Shown here piece by piece: positions 11,201-23,547 of a stretch of DNA of 64,000 nucleotides. Under the pieces are notes generated by a model. That model did not search any database. It was not told where the DNA came from and saw only the letters and a list, made by a program, of their open reading frames with translations. Source of the DNA: Parietaria judaica (taxonomy: Eukaryota > Streptophyta > Magnoliopsida > Rosales > Urticaceae); NCBI GenBank assembly GCA_954871525.1, contig OX940864.1, positions 20,516,001 to 20,580,000 of the forward strand. The letters are read 5' to 3'. The stretch's first letter is position 1. Each line of letters opens with the position of its first letter. The position numbers and the translations under genes are program-made.

Positions 11201-12330
11201 ACTATACTTTGTTAATACCAAAATGAGTTTCTCAAAGATGGGTCTGGCTTGTCACATCGCCAAGATTCATAGCGAGGTATTTTTCGCCTTCTTTGTTTTA
11301 TCCGTGTACCGTTATCAACTTCGTACTCAAACTAAAAAGCCTCAAGTCAATGAAAACTAGGCTTCCGTTGAAAAAAACGCCCGGGAGATAAAGGAGTACA
11401 TAGAGGAAATATATTGGGGTTCGAACAAACGGGTGTTGCTTCTTGGCCATAGCAAAGGAGGAATAGACGCAGCGGCCGCTTTGTCGTTGTACTGGCCGGA
11501 GCTTAAGGATAAGGTTGCCGGGTTGGCGTTGACTCAGAGTCCATACGGTGGTAGCCCCATTGCTTCCGACATTTTACGAGAAGGGCAGCTCGGAGATTAC
11601 GTAAACGTGAGGAAAGTAATGGAGATTCTCATCTCTAAAGTCATTAAGGTATTATGGTGTCCTGCTCTTTCTCATTTGCAGTGCTTAAAGTTACAGTAAA
11701 AACGCTCAGCTGATTCAACAAAGCCTTCGCGTTCGTAATCCTAAAAATGGCTTTAGAATCGGTTTACTGGTCGCCTTCTTTGTGTTGTTTTAGTGCTTAA
11801 AATTACAATTAATCTCTGAACGATGGTTGTCACTAACAATGTTGTAAACCTGCTTTCTGAAGGGTGACATTCAAGCCCTCGAAGACCTAACCTACGAAAA
11901 ACGTAAAGAGTTTCTGAAGAAGCACCGCCTGCCCAACGACCTCCCGCTCGTGTCGTTCCACACCGAGGCTGCCGTCTCCCCGGCCGCACTCGCCACTCTG
12001 TCCCGCGTGGCGCACGCTGAGCTGCCTACGGTCTCGGCCGGGCAGTCGACTCGCGTCCCAGTCGTGATCCCGCTAGGCGCCGCCATGGCCGCCTGCGCCC
12101 AGCTCCTTCAGATCCGCTACGGTGAGAAGAGCGACGGGCTGGTGACGTGCCGCGACGCTGAGGTCCCGGGCTCAGTCGTGGTGCGCCCTACTCGGAAGCT
12201 CGACCACGGCTGGATGGTGTACTCGTCGTCCCTCAACGACGACGCTGCGGAAGGCGACGCTGCACAGGTCTGCGAAGCGCTCTTGACTCTGGTTGTGGAA
12301 GTTGGGCAGAAAAAAGAACTTGAAGAGTGA
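8296..12330 (+). CDS. Plant alpha/beta hydrolase (lipase-like), eight coding exons
   Basis: A likely non-coding exon ends at 8156 and the next exon begins at 8281. Coding exons: 8296-8337, 8795-8927, 9564-9801, 10343-10471, 10558-10607, 11179-11276, 11361-11648, 11863-12330. All joins use GT-AG and stay in frame, giving 481 residues. The nucleophile elbow GHSKGG places Ser261; a plausible acid is Asp417 in KSDGLV and the histidine His441 in KLDHGW. Residues about 60-140 are Ser/Thr-rich and look disordered. The segment LPNSMVYLFVPGLFSNH resembles the first strand and oxyanion region of the fold. The family is conserved in plants, but I do not recognise an experimentally named member; the substrate (an acyl ester or lipid) is inferred from the fold only. 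The last exon is markedly GC-rich. The 10608-11178 intron carries an LTR-like insertion. Confidence 0.9.
10699..11059. mobile_element. Possible solo LTR in a hydrolase intron
   Basis: The 361 bp segment starts TGTTACGG and ends CCGTAACA, a perfect 8 bp inverted terminus of the TG...CA type found on LTRs. It contains a TATATAG-like promoter word near 10938. The five bases on each side (GATCT and TACTT) do not match, so no target duplication supports it. It sits wholly inside an intron and splicing consensus on both sides is intact. Confidence 0.45.
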
Positions 12331-13430
12331 ATAATGAGATATATATATATATATATATATATTTACTCTTTATTTACATGCATGTATGCTCATTATTCGA
12401 TTATGAAAAATTCAATTTAGGGTTAGGGTCAAATTGGAGCCCAATTTAGGCTAAATGGTTAGAGTCAACAATAATAACAATATCATACAGTAAATTAGAG
12501 AAATGTGTCTACTTTTTATCTTATGTATATAAGAAATTTGTTAAATTAAGTGTGTGGAGTAGAATTTTCTTGTTATTTTTACAGTAAATTTAAATACGAG
12601 TTTAAATGTAAATTTATTTCTTATTTTTGTGGAACTTAAAGTCTCTTCTTCAATGATGTGGTGTAAGTACTAAGTAGTAATGTTACCGCAGAAACTTCAT
12701 TGTTATCACCAAATCCTTGGACTTTTAATTACCCTTTAAGTTTCAGCCAACCAAATTACACTATAAGTCCAAATTTATAATATTATTAATTTAGTTATCC
12801 TGTAATAATAATGTATTAAATAAACTTGAATGTTGTCACCAGAACAATAGATTTTTTTAGTATATTGTAAATTATTTTTTGATACATATAAAGAAAAATA
12901 AACCGGAGAATAGAAGCATTCAAGGGTGAAGGGACAACATTACTCGAAGGAGCGTATTTTCATTATTTGGCAAAAATACTCGATTACCTAATTCATATGT
13001 CTCGGATAATATCCTAAATATGAACACAACCGGAATTCTGGTATCGCTTTTTCTCATTTCAGGAAAAAAATAATCGATATTTCCTATTTTTTCGATTGTA
13101 GATTTAAGAAATGATACGAAATACCCATTTTTGTCAAACTTTTTAAAAAATTATAAATTGCGTGTGTAGAAAACTATCCATAATGAGTAATATTTTTAAA
13201 AGGTTTGCACAAAATGAGTATTTAGTTAATTAACTCGTTTTATTTTTTATTTTAAAAATTTATTAAATTATAGATTGATCTTCCATAATAAACAGCCATC
13301 ATTAAAAATAATAGAAAACAGATAAATGAAAATCAATAAAAAAATAAAATAAAAATCCGGCATTTAAATTCCGAAACTACCCTTTTAACCTTGTCGAACC
13401 AGAAACTACACGCTCCGAGCAACCAAAGAA
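12331..13430. other. Intergenic between hydrolase and HUB1 genes
   Basis: AT-rich spacer. It begins with an (AT)n run (12339-12362) in the 3' flank of the hydrolase gene. No coding sequence or element boundary is recognised. The HUB1 5' leader probably begins near 13430. Confidence 0.5.
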
Positions 13431-13791
13431 AACAGAGGCACCGATTTCATTTCTCTCTCCTCACAGCGAGCGACTTTAGAGAGAGAAACTGCACACGAGT
13501 CATTGAATTCATCGCCGGAGAGCGCGTCGGAGCCGGCGAGGGTTCGGGAGAGACTTCGGACTGAGGTCCCCGTGGAATTCGATTCGGAGGCTTCGGATTT
13601 AAGAACGCCGTTCCGTCTCCGGTGAGGTTTTTGGGCGGTGGTGTCTGGACGATTGGGTGGTTGCCTAGGGTTCGTGTTCGCTCCGCTTCGCCTGATTGGT
13701 TGCGTTAGGGTTTCTCGAATTTGGAGGCTGCCTGCGGTGACGTGAGTCGACGCGTTGCGAGCTGTGGTTCTTGGCCGGCTCTAGGGTTTCG

Positions 13792-14111
13792 ATGGGAAGC
13801 ACCGGCGAGCATGATCGGAAGCGGCGTCAAGTTAGCTCGCTTTCGCCTACGGCTGCCAGTGCGAAGAAGCTGCATTTCTTGCCGATTTCCGAGGACAAAA
13901 AGGTCACTTTGTGGTTCAATTTGTCAATAAAAATACCTGGCTCTTGATTCTTTTAGTTTGTAAATTGTTCTTTTTAGCTTATTGCTGTATCTATTGTTCA
14001 TTTCTAATCCCTATATGTTGCTTGTTTCATCCTTTTCCGTGAAAGCTTTGGAAGCCGTTGAAGCCCTTTTCACTTGATTGTTGGTTTTATGTTTCTCAAT
14101 GTTTAATACTC

Positions 14112-14156
<45 letters not shown>

Positions 14157-17100
14157 ATTGGAGTTGTTGCACTGGTTTTGGCCATATATGATGCTCACTT
14201 CCATGCAATTCATTCGAAGCTTTTTGATCTATTTCCATTTGAGCTATGCAATGTTTTTGTTTATTTATTTTATGATCAGCGACTTTGCAGAGCTTGGAAT
14301 GGGTAAGCAGCCTCTAATTTGGCTGTGTTTGGAAACAAATCACGAATTAGATCATGAAATGTTGAGGAAATAGTCGGATTTATATACGTGCGATGCGGTG
14401 GTCTTGGTATTGAGGGCCTTTCAATATGGTGACTATTGCTGTGTAGATGTGATTTTCCACTTCTATGGGCTTATATCTTGTCTACTCTCTTACAGCTTGA
14501 CATCACAGTTCTTCAGTATCGAAATCAAAAGCTAATACAAAAGTTGGAGACACAGAGAGTTGAGTATTTGGCACTCGAGAACAAGTTCTCGCAACTGAAG
14601 GAAAAACATCAGCCGTACGGTTCCACTTTGAAAGTTGTCGACAGGGCTTGGGAAGAGGTAAGGCTGTTTGTCTTGATGTTTAATATCTGTCTACATTTAT
14701 TCAGTTGGTTTACTCTTGTAATTTCATGTTGTTCTTTCTTTATGTGTACAGTATCATCAATCATGTAATGCTTGATGGAATGATAATTCTATGTTTTGAC
14801 AATAGCTAGCTCATGACTTGGAATCGTGTTCGATCAGTTCAAGAGATACAAACTGCCAACATGATGGTGATAGTACGCCCATGGATGAGGGTAAGAGTAA
14901 AGTTTTTTACTTGGTTCATTCACACATCTAGTTGGTTTTAGTGTTTTTGAAGGATATATATTTGGATTCTTTGTTATGCATATTGTCTGGATTTTAGTGT
15001 TTTTGAAGGATATATATTTTTCTTCTTCTTCCATTTATATGCATGCGGAATGGCGTCTTTTTGTCTATTGAATTCCATAGAAGAAGCATAGTGCTTTTTA
15101 TATCTCTTGTAAGAGTGAAAGTTTAGTGCCATAAATTGGAAAACCGGTCTTTTTTAGTTTAGAACACTCTGTAACCAGAATTTGTTTCACCAGTTTCTAG
15201 TTCATTTTTTTAGTTTTTCTCTACATTTGATTTGGAATATGAGTAGTGGACAATTGGACAATTTATGTTGAATTGGAATTATTTAAAATTAGTTTTAATT
15301 TTATGTAAACCGGTTTCTTTACTCGATATGGGTTTCACCTCTATCTCATGCTCTTGCATTTGGTGTTTTAAGAGGATTTTAAAAGTGGCCTTACTGAGCG
15401 TGGAAGTTATATTAGAGGTTTAGAACTATAAATGTTTGAAGTGTTGCTTATGCTGTGAATTTTATGTTGCTTGTCAGATGGACCTCAATCTTCTTTCCAT
15501 GAGGCTTTTCTCCGGCGACTTTCCGAGACAGGTGCTACTGAAAGTTCATCTCAGTATAAGAAGACTGAGAACAGCTTGAGTGATATTATGGCGGCAATTG
15601 ATAATCTCCGTCAGCTAAAGGATGAAGCACACGGTGGAATTTTGAAAAAGCTTTCAGAACATGGTAAGATATAATGGGATCTATTACTTTTAATTGTTCT
15701 AAGCCTTTTGAAGTTTTTTTTTTTAAATTTATTTTTCAAGTGTTTTTCTGTTCTGCTAGATTCTTGCAGGAAACAGAATGAAAGTGAGCTCTCTAGAGAA
15801 GTTAAGAGTCTGAGGTTGTCATTTACTGATGCGTTTTTGAAGCATAGGCAACTTTCAAAGGAACTTCAGAGAAATCAAGATCTTGATGCAAAAAACAAAG
15901 CTGGGAGTAGCCGTTTGAAAGGTAAATGATGCATGTTTGGACTCTCAAAGGAATCTTTTCCCGCAGACTAACAGATTGTCTGTTTTTGTATGGTGTGGAT
16001 TTTGCAAATGTTTTTGGTGTTCAATAGGTAATTTTTTTTTTAAATTTGCCGCGTTCATTTCATTTTCATAAATGCGTCGAAGCAATTTTTATCGTGGGTA
16101 ACTATAGTACCAATTTCAGTTAAATTCTGGGATATCGGGTCTGTGTCTTGGCTTTGCTTCCTAAGTGGTACTTTATTTCAGGGGTATTAATTTCATTTTC
16201 TTCTTGCGCTTCATATTAACTTCTGGAAATCTATAGCACATTCATTACGAGCTAAGATTTTTCACTTTTGAATTATTTGGATGAATCTACAAGGTATAAC
16301 AATGTTGAAAGATTATTTTCTATCTGAAATAACTAGGTTATAACTAGTCGTAATCATATGAAATTTTAAAAAATAATGCGACGTAGATGTAACTGTCCAA
16401 TATATAAGGTAAAAATCTTTTCTTTACCATATGGACCGTCAAATTTATCATATGGACTATCAAATTCCTTCATAATGAAAGTCCAACAATCTGTGTGTGA
16501 ATAAAGAAATTAGCCTGCACCCACTCACAAGATAAAATAATTGAGTAGAAAAAGGTCGGATCTTGATTAAGCGAATTAATGAAAAATCAGCAAGATGATA
16601 GCGGCAAAAATCAGCAAAATGTTAAGTAAGATGATGAGAGAAACTTATAGTGAACTAGCTAATTTCTGCTGTTGTAGCATGGATGTCACTTGGGAAAAAT
16701 AGAAATGGGAGGACACTGATGATGGTCAATCTAGGACCGATGGTACATTTTATTGTGGATATAAGCCTTACTTAATAGACAGTGTTAGAAGAACTCCATG
16801 GTATAGTGAATCACAAATGATTTGTTTGTTAAGTAGGAGAATTTATATAGGGTACATTCATGTAGATTGCCGGCAAAAGCACAACAAAATCTACCAATTG
16901 ACGTTCCTTGTTTTGGTATTTTTGAAGCTCAAAATAATCTAAAAAATTATTTGAACGAGCTCAAAATATATCATTTCTTCTGTTATCATGGGGGTCACTA
17001 GGGAAAAATCACAATTAAAAGAAGTAAAAATGAGAGGACATTGACGATGATCAATCTAGGATCGATGGTACCGATTCTTTGAACTGCTTTTTCAGACCTT

Positions 17101-20100
17101 TCATTACATTTTTTTTTGGCATTGGTGAATTTTATTGTGCGTACAAGCCTTACTTATTTGACATTATTAAAGAAGTCGGTGTTCAGAAGAAGTTCCTGGG
17201 GAAACACAAATGATTTGTTTGTTACAAGAGGAGGGTTTAAATTGCTAGCAAAAACACACCTAAATCTACCAATCTGATGTTTCTTTGTTGGTATGTCTGA
17301 AGGAGAGTTGCAACACACTATTGAGGAATTAGAAGCATGTCAAGGCAAATTGGCAACTCTCAAAGCAGAGAGAGATGCTGCAAAAGGGGTTGGGTTTCCT
17401 GTCTTAAATCATGGGAATAAACTTGGAAGTGGTGATAAAATCAGAGATAAAGTCAAAGATCTACAAGATATGGAGTCCGCTCTTAAAGATATGATGGTAT
17501 TATATTGTTTTCTTGTTTCTTCTTTTGAACTTTAATTCTATATAGTTTTAAGAGTTAACCGCGAGTTATATAATTTCATCCCTTCAGGATCAAGCTTCTT
17601 GTCGTCTTATGGAAATAAAATCTTTTCATGAGGAGAGGATCAGAATATTACAGAGGTTATCTGATTTGCAGGTTCGTTTTTCTTTGATTTCTTTTTCTCA
17701 TGGTGGACTTTTTACACTATAACAAACTGTCTTATTAATTTGTGGTATCTAATTTTCAGAACAAGTTGAAGAATGTGGGGTGTATATCTTCTTCGCAAGC
17801 CTACGTTTTGGTGAGAGATCAAATAGAAAAGTCAAGAGCAGAAATTCTTGAATATCAGGCGTCGTATGAGAAACTACAGGTTGTAACTGGTTGGTAGTTT
17901 ATGTATTCCTTGTAGAATAACTGGCAGTAATTCTCCCTGAACTTCAGAGACAAATCAGTAATATATGCTGAAAATGAATTAGGAAAGATTTTCTACATTT
18001 TTAACGTTCAGGTGGTAATATTGTAAAAAAATCAAAGATCAGGGGGATAATTGCTCAGCCTTAAAAAGTTCAAGGGGCTTTACTCTCTACTACTCTTCCT
18101 TCTTTTTTCAAGCTGACTATTATTATGTTGACCATGGAGATTGTAGGCGGAGAAGGATAGTCTTGTGTGGAAAGAACGTGAGCTTATTGTTAAAACAGAC
18201 GTAATGGATGTTCTGAGAAGGTCAGCTTCGATAGTTGACTCAAAGTCAACGGAACTCAGGGTAGATATTCAGAAACAAATTGATGAAAGAAAAACTTTCG
18301 AAGCAAAGCTGGAAGAGGTTTCAAGAGAACCTGGTTAGAAGAAAGCCATCCCTATCTTTGTTTACTTATGTGTTTCAATGATTAACGGCTATTTATATCC
18401 TATTTTACAGGTAGAAAAGAAATCATAGCAGAATTCAAAGCCTTGGTTTCTTCATTTCCCAATAAAATGGGAACTATGCAAGGTCATCTGGGTCGGTATA
18501 AAGAGAGTGCTTCAGACGTTCATTCTTTACGTGCAGATGTACATTCTTTTACTGGCCTTCTTGATAGGAAGGTAAGCTAATGGAATAGGTTCTATGTATT
18601 TAGTTTATAGCTAATTTAGGTTCATTTTATATGAATTAGTTTGAGTTATTTATAAAAATTATTATTACTTTTATTGTTTATTTTCTTACAATTAGGTTAT
18701 AGTTTATGATTAATCAATGCGGCTAATGTTGCTTTTTGTTACAGGTGAAAGAGTCTCAATCTTTATCTGCTAGATCTAAAGGTCAAATTGCCGAGATAAA
18801 GAAATTGCAGACTCTGGTATGTGTACTGTAATTATGTTTTGTGGATTTTTTTTATAGAGCTTTATTCTTAAATAGCGATTAGGTACACTGGTCTGGGGCC
18901 ATTAATAAAGGGAAACTTCATAAAATGACCTTCAAAACACCACATATTTTTTTATTACACCTCAAGTTTTCATAATTCTCAAAACAACCTTTTTAAATTT
19001 TATGTAGCAAAATACCCTTAATTTTGTCCATTTTTCCGGACACAATATGTCCATTTTTCAGGACGCGATATGTAAATTTTGCAGGGGTATTTGGTAAATG
19101 AAATTTGAAAAGGTTATTTTGAGAATTATGAAAACTTGAGGTGTAATAAAAGAATATGTGGTGTTTTGAAGGTCATTTTATGTAGTTTCCCTTAATAAAT
19201 TCTTATCATTACAAGTAACAGAAGTAATCTGGTTTTAACTGCAAACTTATTATTATTGGTTGGATTTAATGTTAGACTGATATTGACTTTGTTGACCCTG
19301 ATTAGTATTACTTTCCTTTGTTGTTTTGAAGGTCAAGGATCTAGAAGAGACTTATCTGGAGTTAAAGCTGATATTGGAAATGTTTAGACGCGAATCCACT
19401 GATTCGAGGTTAGATTTTAAAGATCTTTTCCTTTTGATCTTTTATTGCAAGCAGTATATATAGGTTACAGTATATGATTTCTGAAAGTCACAGGCTGTTC
19501 TTCTCTCTTATGTAGGGAAATTCAGGAAGCTAAGGATTTGGAATACGAGGCATGGGCTTGTGTTCAAAGTTTAAAATCGTCCCTAGATGAACACAGCTTG
19601 GAATTACGAGTTAAAACAGCAAATGAAGCTGAGGCCAGATCTCAACAGAGACTAGCTGCTGCAGAAGCTGAGATTGCTGACTTGAGACAGAAGTTGGAAG
19701 CTTCTAAAAGGTGTTAACTCTACTATATGTTACTTAATTATTGTTAAAGAAAAGTGGTGCAAATTACGAGGTAGTTTTTATGCATGTAAAATGTGCTGTA
19801 TTTAGTGCTTCATTCTGGTGTGTTGCAAAATGTGAAGTTCATATATTTGTGCATGATATCTTTTGAGCATGATTGTGTTTTTGGTACTGAAGATTGATGT
19901 TCAGATTTTGTGGTTGCAATTGTCAGGGAGATGTTGAGACTTACTGATGCATTGAAGTCGAAAAATGAAGAAAACGAGGCTTACTTATCAGAAATCGAGG
20001 TTTATATCATTTTTTGTCCAAAATATTGATGGGGATTTCCCTGCCCACTGCTGTTTTTCAACTTTTTTTTTTGGGCAGACGATTGGACAAGCTTATGATG

Positions 20101-22193
20101 ATATGCAAACTCAAAATCAACATCTATTACAGCAAATTACTGAAAGAGATGATTATAACATTAAGGTGAGCCGTTTAAACCCTTTTAATTACACAAACTA
20201 AAAAGGGTTTAAGATGTTTTCATCGTTTTATGGTTGACTGGTAATGAACTGGCATTGCTTAAATAACTTTTTCCTTATTCTTTTTCCAAATGGGTAGTTC
20301 TTTTTCTTCTTCTAATTATAGTAATTTGGCACGTCGTGCTGTTAGTTCATTGTGTAGCTAGTTAACTTTTGATTAAAGCTCTTTAATATGTGGTTTCCTC
20401 ATAGTTAAAGGTAATAAGTTTAGAGGTTGGATGATTAGACTATTCTTGAAATCGAAAGCAAGTAATAATAATAATATCCCAAGTTTTTTTATTAAATCAC
20501 GATTCTCTCTTATTTGCAACCTGGTGAGCTAAAAAGAAAAAATATTTTAAAGTAAACTTGTCTCTAATAGTAATAGAATTACCATGACAGGGGTGAATTA
20601 GGAAAATATTACAATTCTAGTTCCTACTTTTTGTTTTTAAAGCCATTAGGATTTAGCATATAGGTTTTGCGTCAGTCCGAGTCTTCCTTCCGTTTAAGAA
20701 GAGACGAAGGAGAAGCCCTTAGAAAATACATTTGTGAACCGAGTGTCTCTTTTGTAGACTTTATCAATGCATATGTAGTGATATGTCATGTCAACATGTG
20801 CAAATTCATGATGTGAATTACCAGAATAAATTTAATAAATATATGACAGCAAATTGTGCGAATTACTCTTTTCTCCTTTGTTTCAGCTTGTTATCGAGGG
20901 TGTGAGAGCGAGACAGCTGCAAAAGGCTCTATTCATGGACAAGGGAGCTTTGGAAAGAGACATTCAACAAGCCCATATATCTCTAAACTTTTTTGAAATG
21001 AAAGCGGCAAGAATTGAAGACCAGGTATTTTGAACTTTATACTTTTTTTTGCCGTCTGAGATTTGTAACAAATTATAAGACCCTATTGATATTCGTGATA
21101 TGCAGCTCAAAGCTTGCTCGGATCAGATTCAGAGACATGAAGAAGACAAGATCCAAAGCTCCATGAGTTTTGAATCTGCTCAAAAGCGAGTGTTAGATGT
21201 GAGACAATCATCCCAGCAAGTCAGGGAAGCACTGGATGAATCACAGTCCAAGGTCGACTTAGACCGAACAGCTTTGCTGGAGCTACAGATAGGACTAGAG
21301 AAAGAAAGGTACAGAACTATCCGCTACTGTAAAATCTGTTACTTTTTTGGGCATTTGTAGGTTTGACTCGTATATTTTAAAATAAAGCATTGAAGGAAAA
21401 ACTATATTGGGATTATGTCGAATCAACAAATTTAAATTCTAATTGAAGTATAGATATGCTACAAAATGTAATTTTGTTGAGAATTTGGTAGGTTTGAAAA
21501 GAGACGAATGGAGGAGGAGGTTGATGTGCTGAAGAGAAAGCTTGCACAGTTACGAGCTCCGACAGAAGGTTCGACCATTATTGAGAAGCTCCAACAGGAA
21601 CTTGGTGAATACATGGAGATACTCAAATGCACTGTCTGCCTTGACAGGACAAAACAGGTATATATCAATTTGTATAGATATTTAGTTTTCGAATCTGGAT
21701 ATTGAATATGTGGGAATCAAACAAGAATTTGGGGCTGACACTGCACCTGTGAATCGGTATTTTGGGTTTTTTTTTTTTTTTGGTCCTGGTCCCGATTTTC
21801 TGGTATTTAATCAGAAACTGTTCAGGAATAAAACCAGTTAAAATTCTACATTTTCCAGTTATTGGAAAAAAATGAAGTCCTTAAAATGGAATAAAAAACT
21901 AATTAATTAACTAAACACCTAATTTTACCTTAAAAATAAAAAGGTCAGTTAAAACGATACATGTTCGAGACTGGTATAAAATTTGGACGGGTCAAGAATT
22001 TGTGGAATTATTTTCTGATATTTAGGACTTAGTCTGATCTTATGGCTAATTTTGAATCCAGGTGGTGATTACAAAGTGCTATCACTTGTTCTGCCATCCG
22101 TGTGTACAAAAGATTATTGAATCCCGACATCGCAAGTGCCCAACATGTTCCACCTCATTCGGACCTAACGATGTCAAATCCGTATACATCTGA
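13792..22193 (+). CDS. HUB1: Histone H2B mono-ubiquitination E3 ligase, HUB1 (Bre1) orthologue
   Basis: Nineteen coding exons: 13792-13902, 14496-14657, 14806-14890, 15478-15663, 15760-15921, 17303-17496, 17588-17671, 17760-17879, 18147-18333, 18411-18571, 18745-18816, 19332-19408, 19516-19710, 19927-19999, 20079-20165, 20887-21024, 21106-21308, 21492-21657, 22062-22193. They join in frame to 864 residues (Arabidopsis HUB1 is about 880). Most of the protein is coiled coil, rich in Glu/Lys/Gln with heptads. The C-terminus is a C3HC4 RING: Cys812, Cys815, Cys827, His829, Cys832, Cys835, Cys847, Cys850, ending FGPNDVKSVYI. The N-terminus MGSTGEHDRKRR matches HUB1 rather than HUB2 as I recall them. 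HUB1/HUB2 form a nuclear complex that works with a UBC1/2-type E2 on chromatin and affects seed dormancy, flowering and cell cycle. The 15922-17302 intron holds a tandem duplication, and the 18817-19331 intron holds a MITE. Confidence 0.95.
14114..14148. repeat. (TA)n microsatellite in HUB1 intron 1
   Basis: An uninterrupted TA run of about 17 units inside the first intron of the HUB1 gene. Confidence 0.95.
16662..17302 (+). repeat. Tandem duplication within a HUB1 intron
   Basis: Two diverged copies of about 270-330 bp lie head to tail: copy 1 at about 16662-16931 and copy 2 at about 16972-17302. Shared landmarks in order are GTCACT-GGGAAAAAT, GAGGACA-TGA, GATC/GTCAATCTAGGA-CGATGGTAC, TTTTATTGTG, AAGCCTTACTTA, CACAAATGATTTGTTTGTTA and AATCTACCAAT. 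Copy 2 ends exactly at the acceptor of the exon starting at 17303. Copy 1 carries a corresponding TTTTTGAAG sequence near 16919-16927. Confidence 0.8.
18910..19191. mobile_element. Inverted-repeat MITE (family E) in a HUB1 intron
   Basis: A 282 bp element starts GGGAAACTTCATAAAATGACC-like and ends with its near reverse complement GGTCATTTTATG-AGTTTCCC. The outer arms, from GGGAAACTTC through TTGAGAATTATG-type sequence, pair over about 110 bases. Flanks share TTAATAAA (18902-18909 and 19192-19199), an 8 bp target duplication. It has no coding capacity. The GGGAAACTTC terminus is also used by the elements near 51.5 kb. Confidence 0.8.
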
Positions 22194-23459
22194 GACCCGG
22201 TCAAGTAAACAGTTTGCACATCGTTACAACACAAACAGGTTCATGTGTACTGCGAAGTTTGGTAACCAGAACTAGAAAAAAAAAAAAATCATATTTTTTT
22301 GGTCGGGTCGGGTTCGCCAATTTCTTTACTGTAATTTAGTCGTTTTCTTTTGGAATCTGTAACTGTATTTGCAGAATGATTGGATTCCATCGAAAGGGGA
22401 CGAGGGAAAGGATGAATGGTGTCGAGAATTAGGTGAGAGTCGCACTGATTTAGATGAATGTTTTGTTAGCTCAGCAATTTTGGGTGCATAGATGTTAGCA
22501 ATTGTTATGTGAATCTTCAGCTTTCTTAGAGCAGTTATTTTATATAGGAGTGTATGTTTTTGGTGTTTGATATTATACAAAAAATGGCGCTTAATTCCCA
22601 TAGTGTGTGGCTCTATTGGTTAATATGAACTTGTGTGAATCGTGCACGATCAGACAAAAAATGCTTATTTTACCTTTCCAAAACTATGTGAATTCTCCTC
22701 AATGGCTTCCCTATACATACAACGAAAGCACGCTGTGCATCAAACGCTAGTTGCCTCCGAAACCCGACCCGAATGAATAAAACCTTCTATTTTAACTTGG
22801 AATTAATGCAAGTGTGCGCCAAATTTTATGATGCAGGGTAGCTCCGCTGCTTTCTTAGGCGCACTAGCGCCGAAAACGACGGTGCCTGCTCTCGTTTTCT
22901 GGTGCTCAGAATAGGCTTGCATGTGACATATTTTAGTCATATATATTTCATTAATCTATATTTCTCATTTTCTTCTTGGGTTGACGGTTCACCCGAACTC
23001 GTTTCTCAATTGCGGTTATCGCTACCGTCTAATGAGATCATAGCGTGCAATTAATACATGATATCAAGTCGAATGCTATATATCGCGCACTTCTTAATCA
23101 AGTTTTTCAAAAATAATTTTATCTACAATTTCATTCGTTGCCAAGCGATTCCGCCGACTATTTTTTTTTTTTTCACTAAAAAGAAAAAAAGAAGTTCAGT
23201 CTATGAAGCGTTGCCTGCTTACGTTCCGGAGGTCGGAGGATTTCGTCATTCAATGCCATTTTTGACAGAAGTTTATATTTAATTTTCGTCCCAATTATTT
23301 AATCTGTTTTTCATTCTCTTATTCGATCTATTGATAAAAAATTAAATGTCCAAAGGGCAAAACTCATAAGGTCAAAAATAAGAAGAATTAAAAAATAAAT
23401 TAAATAATAAACGAGAAGATAAAAAAGAAAAGAAACAAAGTTTGCCGATCCCCAAACTC
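22194..23459. other. Intergenic between HUB1 and ATG3
   Basis: Holds the HUB1 3' UTR and the ATG3 upstream region. A T/A-rich stretch lies at 23159-23192. No protein-coding features or element boundaries are recognised; the ATG3 leader probably starts near 23460. Confidence 0.5.
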
Positions 23460-23547
23460 CTGAATCGACAATCCGATTGTCACTTGTGATCGCCATTTTC
23501 GTCTTCTTGTTCTTCCTCTGAGTTTCCTTTGGGCTTCGACATCAACA

